Source of the DNA: Lachnospiraceae bacterium
GTDB lineage: Bacteria > Bacillota > Clostridia > Lachnospirales > Lachnospiraceae
DNA length: 64,000 bases
Direction: 5' to 3'
Assembly (NCBI GenBank): GCA_900752065.1
Contig: CAADTT010000052.1
Span: forward strand, 23,653-87,652
Made by a program: the position numbers and the translations under genes. The notes under the pieces were generated by a model, which ran no database searches, was not told where the DNA came from, and saw only the letters and a program-made list of their open reading frames with translations. Shown piece by piece: positions 17,570 through 27,400 of the stretch. How positions within the stretch are numbered: the first letter of the stretch is position 1; each line of letters opens with the position of its first letter.

Positions 17570-20500
17570 TTATTTAACGTTTGCTTTCTTACTGATACCA
17601 GACTTTGTCAGGCTCTTCTTAAATTTCGCAAAAGTTTTCTTATTCTTTTTCAGGCTCTTCGGAACCTTAACGGTCATCTTAGAGGAAGTTTTCTTAAATG
17701 CTCCGCTCTTGATCGTCTTTACAGCCGTACCCTTGAAGGTAACCTTGCTCAGCTTCTTGCATCCGTAGAATGCTTTGCTCTCGATCGTCGTAACATTCTT
17801 TCCGATCGTTACGGATTTCAGCTTCGTATAACCCTTGAATGCATTCTTTCCAATCTGAACAACCTTGCAGCTCACGCCATTCACCTTAACGGTATTCGGA
17901 ACCTTAACTGTTGTTGCTTTCTTGTTTGTTCCCTTTGTGATGGCCACTGTCTTGGCGTTTGCATCCAGGACCTTGAACTGCATCTTATTGGCAGTTGTTG
18001 TGTCTCCTGCCTTGATGGTTGGTGTCGGTGTTGGTGTCGGACCCGGTAATGGATCAGGAATCGGCTTCAGATCAGGAACCGAGTTCGATTTCGCTTTCAG
18101 TTCTGCCTGTGCTTTTGCAAGCGCCTTTACATATTCCTCCAGCTTTGCACTCGAAATCAGATCGATCACTTTTTCCAATTCTGCAATCACCTTCTGAAGC
18201 GCCTGATAAGATTCCGCTGTATAAGCCGTTCCATCAACTGCTTTTGCAGCCTGTATCTTGGTAAGCGCAGCAGACTTCGCGGATTCGGTAGCCGGACTCT
18301 TTAACGCAATCTGATAAGATTTTGTCGTAGTTCCGTCTTCCGATGTACTTAAAATTGTCACGCCGCCCTTTCCGTCCGGTATGATCGTAGCTGCCGCATT
18401 ATTTTCATTAGCCAGCACCATATCTGCCAGAGAGTCAGCTTCTACCGTAAGCTTCTCGCCCTCTTTCATGTTCGTGTAATCTTTGCCGCCGATCGTAACT
18501 TTACCCAGATCCGCCGAGCTGTTTGCCTGATAGGTGTAGCTGGTTCCCATGACTTCAATTTCGTTCAGACCAATAAATGTCCCTGCTGCACATTCGAAGG
18601 TAACACGAATCGCAATCGGATTAATATCCTCTTCCAGCTCATAGTGGCGTCCTACCGTATAAATGCTGTTGAGACCTGTAATTTCCGTAGGATTGCTGTA
18701 TTTGATCTCCTGCCAGGTATCAGAAACGATCTCGTTTTTATCACCATCCCAACTGCTGCTCTTCGTATATTCAAATTTTACGCTTGTCGGTATCGCAGCA
18801 CCCAAACTCTCATTGACGAAGAAAAGGTTAATCGCATTTGCCGTAGTCACTGTTGCCCAGTCCATCGTAATAACTGCAGAATATGCGCTTGTGCTTTGTC
18901 TCTTGTTATAGGTCGACCAACGGCTTTCACTCTTTCCGCTATCCACTCTGCTTTCATCAATAAGAGACTTAACATTGTCCGAATACGTCTGATCTTCTGT
19001 CAGGTGCAGAGCTGCAGGAGCCTTATTCTCAGAAGCGCCCGGAACCGCAGTCGCCACACGGATCGTAGCCGTTGCCGGGAATGTAGAACCCAATGCATTC
19101 ACGGTTCCTGAAATCTTCACTACGCTTTCCGTCTTTGCAAAACTGTTTTCCGTAATACCTGCCAGATTCCAGGTTACCGGGAACTCTTCAAAAGCGGTTC
19201 CATCAGCATAATAGGTCATCAATGTGCCCGGAAGCGTCGGCATAACACCGGGGCGGGTGATACCTGCATAGGCAGCCGCACTTGCGATTGGTCTGTATAC
19301 ATGTACCGTAATAGATAAGCTTACTCTGCTGTCTCCATCCGGAATACTTCCGGTAACTGTAAACAATCCTTCGTTCTTTAACTGTGCCTTATCATAGGCA
19401 TTCCACTTAACCGCAGCTTTTCCTTTCGTTCCGTCTGTATAGGATACGGAAAGCGTTGACGGGAGCGGGATCTCACTGATTCCTGCCGGCACATAGCAGT
19501 GTTCGGCAACAAAATAGGAATCCAGAAGTTTTTCTGTCGTAGTAGCTGCTGATTTCGTTGTTATGGAAACTGTTTCCCCTGCCATTCCATCAGAAGAAAC
19601 ATTTACTTTAATATTTCCTGCTTTCGTGGTTGAACGCACGATTGCAAGCGCTTTGCCCGCATAAGCCTTGATGTGGGCACTGGTCTCACTGTCGATCACA
19701 GACGCCTGCTGATATTTATCCACTGTTGCCTGATCGCCGTTGTCCACGCCCATGATCACGCCATTGCCTTCCAGAGTGAACTGAATCGTAGGATTTGCTG
19801 TCGTATCCAGATTTCCATCCGCATCTGTTACATCTACCGAAATGTATGCCAGGCTGCTGCCGTCTGCCAGGATTTCAGTCTTATCCTGACTTACTTCCAG
19901 CCTGGAAGCTGCTCCCGGCGTCGTCACAGAAGTTTTTCCGCTGCAGCTTGATGTGATTTCATTGCCGCTCGCATCGTATGCGCGTGCTGAAATCGTTCCG
20001 TCTGCAAATGTCACATTAAATACAGAATACAGAGACGTGGCATTTGTTCCAGAAGACGTCTGGCAGAGACTCGCATCGTTGCTCTGTGTGGTGTATGTCA
20101 TGTAATGATGTCCGGCGGACGTAGTATTCTGTGTTCCTGTTGCAGTACCGATCAATTTGCCGTCGCGGTACAATTCTACCTTTGCCGCATTGGAATATAC
20201 CCATACCGGGGTCTTTCCATTGTTGTTCATCATATTGTCGCTGTCCCATGCCGTAACCAGATGCAGGGTATTGGCATCCTGGTTCCACTGGCTGCGGTAT
20301 AAATAGAAATTGTCTTTCTCAAATCCGGTTGTCTCTACAATACCGAAGTAACTGCTGTTTGGCGCTGCTCCCAGTCCGGAAGAACTTCCGCCTGCCCCGG
20401 TGCCATTCCACGGGGTCGGCTCACCGATATAATCAAATCCGGTCCATACGCACTCACCGGCAAGATAATCCCTGGTAAGAACAGTCCACATGGAATCATG

Positions 20501-22273
20501 CGCAGTCTTCCCCCATCCTACGCAGGAGGTATCATAGGATGTCAGATGCTTTTTCCCATCTGCATCACCCTGGCTTGCCTGTGACCGGTACTGTCCGCGG
20601 CTGTTTACTGCAGAAGCAGTCTCACTATAGAGGAATACCCCATATGTTCCGTGCAGGGTATCCATAGCACTTCCATCACCATAGTTAAATCCGGCAACAC
20701 CGCCATTATCATACAGGATCTTATTTACACAGGCTGAGTTATCATCATCTGTGCTTACCGCCTTGTTGTTACTTCCTGATGTAAGAAGGTGCGCCGTGTC
20801 AACATCTTCCGCCCACCGAATCATATTTCTAGCGATCGGTCCCCATCCGTTTCCGCCGGCGCCTTCCTGGATTTCATTTCCCAGGGACCACAGGATCACG
20901 GATGCATCGTTTCTATCTCTTTTAATCGTTGACTTCATTACGAATTCCGCCCAGGTCATGGTGCTGGATCCGCCGATCACCTGATTATCTGCGGAGATGG
21001 TCTGGTTAAAGTATGTCGCAAAGTCATTGCTGTTTCCATTCTTGTGGAAATGCCATCCGTCAAAAATCTCTTCGATTACCAGCAATCCGATTTCATTACA
21101 GATATTCACAAAATCTTCATCCCCGGGATTATGCGTAATACGGATCGTATTTACTCCCATATCCTTCATCTTGGTCAACTGACGGTACATAGCGTCATAA
21201 TAAGCGGCAGCGCCGAGAGCTCCCTGATCGTGATGCATGCAGACGCCATTGATCTTGACATTTTCCCCATTCAGTTTAAAGCCAACATTATCTACAAATT
21301 CATACCATTTGAAGCCAAACTCTGTATCGTATGTATCTGTCACGCCGCCATTTTGTACGATTTCTGTGCGGACAACATACAGGTTCGGTGCATCCATGGA
21401 CCATAACTTCGGCGAAGACACAACAGGACTGGAAGTAGCTGTAGCTGTAGCTCCCGCCGCTACGGTAACGGATGCCTCCGCAGATGCAACGGCTTCTGTG
21501 CCGCCTTTTTCATATACCGTATTACGGACGGTAACATTTGCAGATGAATTGCTGTCATTCTGCACATCTACCGCAACATTAACCGTTCCGTCTGTTCCAT
21601 TTGACGTTTTCAGATTCGGCGTTGTGACATACGTTCCATCTTTGGCAACATGCACCGGATCGGTAACGATCAGCTTTACATCACGGTAAATTCCGCTTCC
21701 TGAATACCAGCGGCTGGAAGGAAGGTTATTTACCGCCTGCACTGCGATAACGTTTTCTGTCTCTCCGTCGCAGGTCAGATAATCTGTGATGTCAAAAGAA
21801 AACGGGTTATATCCATACCTGTTTTCTCCCACCTGCGTCCCGTTCACAAAAACTGTAGCTATGGAATAAACGCCGTCAAAATTCAGTACAACGGATTTTC
21901 CCGCACAAGACTCCGGAAGTGTGAACTTTTTTCGATACCAGCCGGTTCCGCCCGGAAGGAAACCGCTTTCCGCTTCTCCTGCCGTCGTAAAGTTTTGTGA
22001 AATACTGAAATCATGCGGAAGGTCAACCGTATCCCAGGCGGAATCATTAAAGCTGGGCTCCTGCGCCTGGGAAGACGAGCCAAGATAGAACTTCCAGTTG
22101 TCATTAAACAGTGAAACGCGTTCCGTACCATAATGGGAAACCTTGACTTCCTGTTCTTCCGAAAACGTAACACTGCCGTTCCCCGCCGCGCGCACTGTCC
22201 CTGCCGGCAGTATCGGCACACACAAGGATGCTGTGAGCACGATCGCCAACAGTTTGTTTAAACGTTGTTTCAT
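17570..22273 (-). CDS. Secreted multidomain glycoside hydrolase family 2 enzyme (beta-galactosidase-like) with FIVAR and LRR modules
   Basis: A 1567-residue exported enzyme. A signal peptide (to about residue 30, ending TVRA-AG) precedes the GH2 sugar-binding domain (SLFNDNWKFYLG), the GH2 Ig-like domain and a TIM barrel. Likely acid/base Glu467 is in WSLGNEI and nucleophile Glu551 in LYSETAS. After WTGFDYIGEP come DUF4982-like and invasin-like Ig domains, two bacterial Ig-like domains and a discoidin-like region (about 1085-1243). One FIVAR repeat (about 1335-1398), a Pro/Thr linker and a BspA-type leucine-rich repeat tail rich in Lys (1425-1567) end it. There is no LPXTG motif. ATG at 22271-22273 follows AAGGAGG. 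The enzyme at 24457-29871 is a close paralogue. Galactosidase activity is likely but not proven; other GH2 specificities exist. Confidence 0.88.
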   Translation of the reverse strand: MKQRLNKLLAIVLTASLCVPILPAGTVRAAGNGSVTFSEEQEVKVSHYGTERVSLFNDNWKFYLGSSSQAQEPSFNDSAWDTVDLPHDFSISQNFTTAGEAESGFLPGGTGWYRKKFTLPESCAGKSVVLNFDGVYSIATVFVNGTQVGENRYGYNPFSFDITDYLTCDGETENVIAVQAVNNLPSSRWYSGSGIYRDVKLIVTDPVHVAKDGTYVTTPNLKTSNGTDGTVNVAVDVQNDSNSSANVTVRNTVYEKGGTEAVASAEASVTVAAGATATATSSPVVSSPKLWSMDAPNLYVVRTEIVQNGGVTDTYDTEFGFKWYEFVDNVGFKLNGENVKINGVCMHHDQGALGAAAYYDAMYRQLTKMKDMGVNTIRITHNPGDEDFVNICNEIGLLVIEEIFDGWHFHKNGNSNDFATYFNQTISADNQVIGGSSTMTWAEFVMKSTIKRDRNDASVILWSLGNEIQEGAGGNGWGPIARNMIRWAEDVDTAHLLTSGSNNKAVSTDDDNSACVNKILYDNGGVAGFNYGDGSAMDTLHGTYGVFLYSETASAVNSRGQYRSQASQGDADGKKHLTSYDTSCVGWGKTAHDSMWTVLTRDYLAGECVWTGFDYIGEPTPWNGTGAGGSSSGLGAAPNSSYFGIVETTGFEKDNFYLYRSQWNQDANTLHLVTAWDSDNMMNNNGKTPVWVYSNAAKVELYRDGKLIGTATGTQNTTSAGHHYMTYTTQSNDASLCQTSSGTNATSLYSVFNVTFADGTISARAYDASGNEITSSCSGKTSVTTPGAASRLEVSQDKTEILADGSSLAYISVDVTDADGNLDTTANPTIQFTLEGNGVIMGVDNGDQATVDKYQQASVIDSETSAHIKAYAGKALAIVRSTTKAGNIKVNVSSDGMAGETVSITTKSAATTTEKLLDSYFVAEHCYVPAGISEIPLPSTLSVSYTDGTKGKAAVKWNAYDKAQLKNEGLFTVTGSIPDGDSRVSLSITVHVYRPIASAAAYAGITRPGVMPTLPGTLMTYYADGTAFEEFPVTWNLAGITENSFAKTESVVKISGTVNALGSTFPATATIRVATAVPGASENKAPAALHLTEDQTYSDNVKSLIDESRVDSGKSESRWSTYNKRQSTSAYSAVITMDWATVTTANAINLFFVNESLGAAIPTSVKFEYTKSSSWDGDKNEIVSDTWQEIKYSNPTEITGLNSIYTVGRHYELEEDINPIAIRVTFECAAGTFIGLNEIEVMGTSYTYQANSSADLGKVTIGGKDYTNMKEGEKLTVEADSLADMVLANENNAAATIIPDGKGGVTILSTSEDGTTTKSYQIALKSPATESAKSAALTKIQAAKAVDGTAYTAESYQALQKVIAELEKVIDLISSAKLEEYVKALAKAQAELKAKSNSVPDLKPIPDPLPGPTPTPTPTIKAGDTTTANKMQFKVLDANAKTVAITKGTNKKATTVKVPNTVKVNGVSCKVVQIGKNAFKGYTKLKSVTIGKNVTTIESKAFYGCKKLSKVTFKGTAVKTIKSGAFKKTSSKMTVKVPKSLKKNKKTFAKFKKSLTKSGISKKANVK

Positions 22274-22306
22274 AAAAATCCTCCTTTTTTCCTCTATATA
22301 ATTTAC

Positions 22307-22318
22307 ACAAAGCTTTGT
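22307..22318. promoter_or_regulatory. 12-bp perfect palindrome upstream of the first GH2 gene
   Basis: ACAAAGCTTTGT lies 34-45 bases before the start codon. A perfect palindrome at this place could be an operator, but no cognate regulator is adjacent and no second copy was seen upstream of the paralogue. Confidence 0.3.
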
Positions 22319-22448
22319 TTTCATTTTATCATCAATCGTGCAAAATAACCATACCCAAATCCAAAAAAAATAAATTATTTTATATATTATCTAAAAAGGG
22401 CATGAAAAGAACCTGCCACTGACAGCTTTTCTGCATACTAAGGCACAC

Positions 22449-22489
22449 AAAAAGCCGGACAATGTACAAATACACTTATCCGGCTTTTC
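22449..22489 (-). terminator. nth intrinsic terminator
   Basis: AAAAGCCGGA (22450-22459) pairs with TCCGGCTTTT (22479-22488), just after the nth stop on the minus strand. The distal arm is itself U-rich (GGCTTTTTG). It separates nth from the downstream GH2 gene. Confidence 0.8.
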
Positions 22490-22496
22490 TTTTTCT

Positions 22497-23132
22497 TTAT
22501 ATTCCTGCTTTTTTACAGATATCCTCCAGACAACACCTGTCGCAGAACGGCTTTGTCCGTGCAGTGCATACATCCCGTCCGTGGTATACCAGACGATGGC
22601 AGAAATCACTCCCCTCCTCCGGTGGAATGATCTTCCACAGCGCCATCTCCACTTTCTTTGGCTCCTTGATCCCATCCACCAGCCCGATCCGGTTCGTCAG
22701 GCGGATGCAGTGGGTATCTGTCACGATGGCAGGCTCCCCGAACACATCTCCCATGATAAGGTTTGCACTCTTTCTTCCCACACCCGGAAGCTTCAGGAGT
22801 GCGTCAAAATCCTTCGGAACCTTGCCGCCGTACTCATCTCTCAGAATCTTCATACAACCGCTGATATCTCTTGCCTTGCTTTTTCCCAGACCGCAGGGTC
22901 TTACGATCTCCTCGATGGCTTCTGCCGGAGCATTTGCCAGCGCCTCCACATCCGGATATTTTTCATAAAGCTTCTCCACCACCACGTTTACTCTGGCATC
23001 CGTACACTGGGCCGCCAGCCGAACGCTCACCAGAAGTTTCCATGCCTCATCGTAATCCAGCGTGCAGCCTGCGTCCGGATATTCCTTCTTTAATCTTTCA
23101 ATTACCTCCAAAGCCCGCTGCTTCTTCGTCAT
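22497..23132 (-). CDS. nth: Endonuclease III
   Basis: A 211-residue DNA glycosylase/AP lyase that removes oxidised pyrimidines. The helix-hairpin-helix LPGVGRKSANLIMG carries catalytic Lys121, and Asp139 is in VTDTHC. The C-terminus holds the [4Fe-4S] cysteines in a C-x6-C-x2-C-x5-C pattern. Length equals the E. coli enzyme with the ATG at 23130-23132, which lies 9 bases after AAGGAG; the longer frame from 23204 runs nearly to the SH3 gene and is less likely. It stands between an SH3 protein and a glycosidase, with no functional link to either. Confidence 0.96.
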   Translation of the reverse strand: MTKKQRALEVIERLKKEYPDAGCTLDYDEAWKLLVSVRLAAQCTDARVNVVVEKLYEKYPDVEALANAPAEAIEEIVRPCGLGKSKARDISGCMKILRDEYGGKVPKDFDALLKLPGVGRKSANLIMGDVFGEPAIVTDTHCIRLTNRIGLVDGIKEPKKVEMALWKIIPPEEGSDFCHRLVYHGRDVCTARTKPFCDRCCLEDICKKAGI

Positions 23133-23231
23133 TCCGTATTTCTCCTTATTTTCAATATCCATCAGATACCTCGCAGCAGCAGCCGAATGCCTGCAAGCAA
23201 TCACCTGGCTCGCTGCTCACGGGAATACGTT

Positions 23232-23813
23232 TTAAAAAAACCTCGCACCCATGTATCCTGTCATGCCGTCTACACGCACCTTGTACCATCCACCCACATC
23301 TTCAAGAAATTCTACGGTGGTTCCTACCCAATATGTACCTAAAATCTCCGATTCCGTACTTGGCTCTGCACGCAGATAACAACTCCCCTGCATCGTCAGA
23401 TATACCGGCTGTGGTTCTGTAGGCGGCTCTGTAGGCGCTTCTGTCTGTGGCTCGGTTGGCGCTTCTGTCTGCGGCTCGGTTGGCGCCTCTGTCTGCGGCT
23501 CCGCCGGCGTTTCTGTCTGTGGTTCCGTCAGTTCCTCTGTCAGCGCTTCCGTCTCTTTCTGTGCTTCCGTCTGTGCCTTTGGCTCCGTCTGCTTTTCACT
23601 TCCCATTTCTGATGCTTTTGTATCTTCCGTCTGTTTTTCCGTCTCTTTCACTGACTCTGTCTGCTTCACTGGTTCTTTCCGGCTTCCACCGCCATTTACT
23701 ACCTTCGAGTAAATACTGATTCCAAGAATTGCGGCACCAATGATCAAAAGGATAATAAACGCCAGAAGGAAATATCTCAGATTATCAGAAAGCCATTCTT
23801 TAAAGTCATTCAT
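23232..23813 (-). CDS. Membrane-anchored SH3-domain protein with Thr/Glu/Pro repeats
   Basis: A 193-residue protein. A cytoplasmic N-terminus of about 14 residues, a membrane helix (YFLLAFIILLIIGAAILGI), a Ser/Lys/Thr/Glu/Gln-rich stalk and a C-terminal bacterial SH3 domain (about 138-193, with CYLRAEPSTESEILG and GWYKVRVDGMTGYMGARFF) follow in order. The stalk ends in several TEAPTEPQ repeats. Such SH3 domains bind cell wall or protein ligands outside the cell. The stalk could span the wall. No partner is evident; rpiB upstream and nth downstream are unrelated. Confidence 0.8.
   Translation of the reverse strand: MNDFKEWLSDNLRYFLLAFIILLIIGAAILGISIYSKVVNGGGSRKEPVKQTESVKETEKQTEDTKASEMGSEKQTEPKAQTEAQKETEALTEELTEPQTETPAEPQTEAPTEPQTEAPTEPQTEAPTEPPTEPQPVYLTMQGSCYLRAEPSTESEILGTYWVGTTVEFLEDVGGWYKVRVDGMTGYMGARFF
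23409..23530 (-). repeat. In-frame 24-bp tandem repeats coding TEAPTEPQ
   Basis: About four near-identical 24-bp units encode Thr-Glu-Ala-Pro-Thr-Glu-Pro-Gln in the stalk of the SH3 protein. The high DNA identity suggests that copy number could change by slippage. Confidence 0.75.
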
Positions 23814-23905
23814 CTTCCTATCTCCTTTCCTCTTTTCTGCCTATGTTTTTGGGCATAATGGTACACCTTTGTGGTGTTTCCTTTAAATTTCAATCGTTGC
23901 TATCC

Positions 23906-23934
23906 ATTCTATCATAAATTTTCAGGGTTGTGAA
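23906..23934 (-). promoter_or_regulatory. Candidate promoter of the SH3-domain gene
   Basis: TTCACA (23929-23934), 17 bases, then TAGAAT (23906-23911), about 90 bases before the start codon on the minus strand. The match is fair, not perfect. Confidence 0.4.
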
Positions 23935-23970
23935 CACAGAAACGTCAATCCGAAAAATTGTAAGAATTAC

Positions 23971-24420
23971 TTACCTTTTCTGTTTTTCCTCGATTTCTGT
24001 CAGATAAGCTACACGCTTTTCGTGCCTGCCGCCCTCATATTCTGCCTGAAGCCAGCAGTCTACGATCATCTTTGCTGTCTCTATTCCAATGATACGTGCT
24101 CCAAACGCAAGAACGTTGCTGTTATTATGCTGTTTGGAAAGCTGTGCGGTAAGCGGCTCGCTGCATACGCAGGCACGTATGCCGTTCACCTTATTTGCCG
24201 CAAGAGAAATCCCGACGCCTGTGCCGCAGATCAGAATCCCGCAGTCTGCCTCCCCGGAAGCTACCAGGTTTGCAGCCTTCTCTCCGTATTCCGCATAATT
24301 GCAGCTTTCTCCTGTGTCTGTACCCACATTGATCATCTCATACCCTTTTCCTTCCAGATATGAGACGATCTCATTTTTCATGTCCACTGCCGCATGATCG
24401 TTGCCAATCGCTATCTTCAT
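23971..24420 (-). CDS. rpiB: Ribose-5-phosphate isomerase B
   Basis: A 149-residue RpiB/LacAB-family sugar-phosphate isomerase that interconverts ribose 5-phosphate and ribulose 5-phosphate. The N-terminal IAIGNDHAAVDMK, the catalytic Cys66 in ILICGTGVGISLAANK and the NNSNVLAFGARIIG segment fit RpiB. Members of the family can also act on allose or galactose 6-phosphate. A position 36 bases downstream of a probable beta-galactosidase gene makes a hexose-phosphate role worth considering, but the motifs alone favour RpiB. GGAG precedes the ATG. Confidence 0.92.
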   Translation of the reverse strand: MKIAIGNDHAAVDMKNEIVSYLEGKGYEMINVGTDTGESCNYAEYGEKAANLVASGEADCGILICGTGVGISLAANKVNGIRACVCSEPLTAQLSKQHNNSNVLAFGARIIGIETAKMIVDCWLQAEYEGGRHEKRVAYLTEIEEKQKR

Positions 24421-24456
24421 AATTTCTATCTCCTTTTTGCTTCTCTGGATGCCCGA

Positions 24457-27400
24457 TTACGATACAATCTTTACTGTAGCCTTCTGTCCCTTTTTTTTCA
24501 GCAGCTTGCTATATTTCTTAAACTGCTTTTTCCCGACCTTGATCCTGCATTTTGCATGGATATTCTTCAGAGCAGATTTTCCGACCTTTTTGAGCACCTT
24601 TGATTTTATGACAATACTCTTTAAACTCTTATCTCCCGCAAATGCAGACTTTCCGATCTGCGTTACGTATTTGCCTATGGTTACTTTCTTCAGTTTCTTA
24701 CAATTCTTACATGCATTTGCTGCTACCGCAGTCACCTTAAAGCTTATTCCATCAATAGTAACCGATGCGGGAATCGTCAGTTTCTTCAGGTTTTTCTTTT
24801 CAGGTTTCATAAAGGTCACAGTTCCGCCTGTCCGTTCAGATACTGTGATCTTATAGACGGCTCCACTCACAATATGACTGCTGCCTTCCTTCGGAAGTCC
24901 GGCGTCCGGATCTGATACCGGAGGGTTCGCAGTATCCGAAGGCACATCCGGCTCTTTCTCATCCTTCGGCGTTTCTTCTGTTCCGGATGGAAGCGGATCT
25001 TTGCCTACTGCCGGTTTTTCGGTTTCTTCTTTTGTTTTCAAGCCTTCGATTGCTTCCTGAAGGTTTGCAAGCGCTTCCTCGATTTCTTCTTTTGTTGCAT
25101 TTTCTTTCGCAAGTACGGCATTAGCGATTTTCAGCGCATCCTGCATCGTTTTGTAAGACGCCTCTGTGTATTTTGATTCCTCTGCTTTCCCTGCATCCTC
25201 TACTGCGCTGTTCAGCTCCTCTTTTATTTCTTTGTTCTCATCTTCCTTTTTCAGTTGAAGACTGTCCAGTGCATCCCGAAGCTCCTTCAACGCTTTCTGA
25301 ATCTCTTCCTTTGTTGGATCTGCGGCAGGCTCTGTTGTCCCTATTACCTTCCGGGCTGCCGTCAGCGCCTCTTCCAGCCTTGCATAGGTATCCTCTGTGT
25401 ACTTCGACGGATCCTTTTCTTCTGCCTCTGCCACTGCTTCTCCAAGCTGCCGAAGGATCTCCGTGTTATCATCCGGTTCCGGCTTCTGCTCTTTTTGCAG
25501 GCCGTTTATCGCATTTCGAAGATCACTCAGGGCTTCCTCAATTTCTGTCTTTGATGCTTTTTCATTATCAAGCACTTTTCTGGCATTCTCCAGCGCTGTC
25601 TTCATTGTTATATAAGAGGTTGCCGTGTATTCTGATTCAATCTTTGCGTCTGCCTCTTCCACAGCAGACCTGAGCTGGCTGAGAATTTCTGTATTGTCTT
25701 CCGGTTTTACCTCCAGACTGTTCACTGCATTTTGAAGTGCTGTCAGGGCATTTTCAATCTCCGTCCTTGCAGCGCCCTGTCTATCCAGCACCGCCTGTGC
25801 CGCTTCTTTTGCCGTCTGCATAGATGCATAAGAAGCATCCGTATAGAGAGAAGCGTCCTTTTCTCCCGCTTTCGCGATTGCTGTTTCCAGTCTCTGTCTT
25901 GCTGCCGCCGTCAACTGTTCTTCTGATGTCTCCAGATTAAGCGTGTATACCTCTGACGCACTTCCATCCTCGGAGATTGTGAGAATCTTCACACGGTTAT
26001 TCTTCGCAGGAAGAATGGTCACTGCTGCATTCTTGCTGTTCGTCACCGTGATATCATCAAAAGATTCCACATCATATGCCTTCACTTCCGGATCAAACCC
26101 CGGAATTTCTTTTCCTCCGGTGCTGATTCCATCAAGCAGAGCCGAGCTGTTTGCCGGATAGGTATAGCTGGTCGCCATGATTTCCGCTTCTGTGACGCCG
26201 ACAAAAGCATTATTTCCTGTTGCTGTTGTATTTTGCTTCAATTCAATCTGCATGGCAACAGGGTTGACGGGTGCATCCAGTGTATAAATGTAACCATTTT
26301 CCACTTTTCCTGATTCATTCGGAATCGTTACGGGCGATGCATGCCCTATTTCTGAGTAGTTTGTTCCATCTAATGAATAATAAAACGTAACGCTTTCCGG
26401 TTCCCCATTTCCGTTGGCATTATGGTAATAATACATTCTGATTTCCGCAACGGTATGGGCAGTATCCCATTTAAAAGTAATCACGGGAGATGTTTTGGTC
26501 GTTTTATCATGCCAGTTCGTCCACCTCTGTCCCGTATCATCCAGACCGCTGTATTTTACTCCATTGACAATGGATTCCAGAGAATCCGAAACCGGGCTGC
26601 AGCTTTCTGTCAGAGAACTTGCCGCCGGCGCAACGTTTTCAAGCTCTCCTGCGACCGGAGATGCGACACGGATGTTAGCTGTGACCGGATAGGTGCCTCC
26701 CAGGGCGCTCACGGTTCCATTAACCGTAACAACGTCCCCCTCATTCGCAAAGCTTGCTGATGTAATTCCTGCCATATTCCAATGAACAGCAAATTCCTCA
26801 AAAGCGGTACCGTCCGCATAGTAGGTCATAGCTGTCCCCGGAAGTACCGGTACACTTCCCGGCTGTGTGACTGCTGAATAATTTTCAGCTCCTGCGATCT
26901 CATCATACACATGAATCGTAAGAAATACATCAATGTTCTCTGTACCATCCGATATTCTTCCATTCACAATAAACTCACCCGGAGTATTTAATTTCGACAC
27001 ATCATAAGTATCCCAGTTTACCGGAAGTTCAGCAGTGCTTCCATCCGCATAGGTGGCCGTCACTGTTGCCGGAAGGCTGATACTGTCTGTACCCGCCGGA
27101 ACATAACAATGCTTTGACATTCTGTAGCTTGCGATTCCGTCCGTCTTTCCCTGTTCAACCTGTTTTGCCCGGATCGTGACCGTTCCTCCTGTCAGGCCGC
27201 TTGAGGAAACATTTACCGTAATGTTTCCTGCATCTTTTGTGGAACGCACGATTGCCAGCGCTTTTCCTGCAAATGCTTTGATATGCGCAGAAGTCGCACT
27301 CGTCAATACCGAAGACTGCTGATATTTGTCTGTCGTCGCCTGATCGCCATTATCCACGCCAACGATTTCCCCATTTCCGCTCAGCGTAAACACAATGTCA

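Noticed and set aside
24990..25915. Possible CRISPR or satellite array
   Set aside because: The periodicity is about 210-230 bases, diverged, and in frame; it codes for FIVAR modules.
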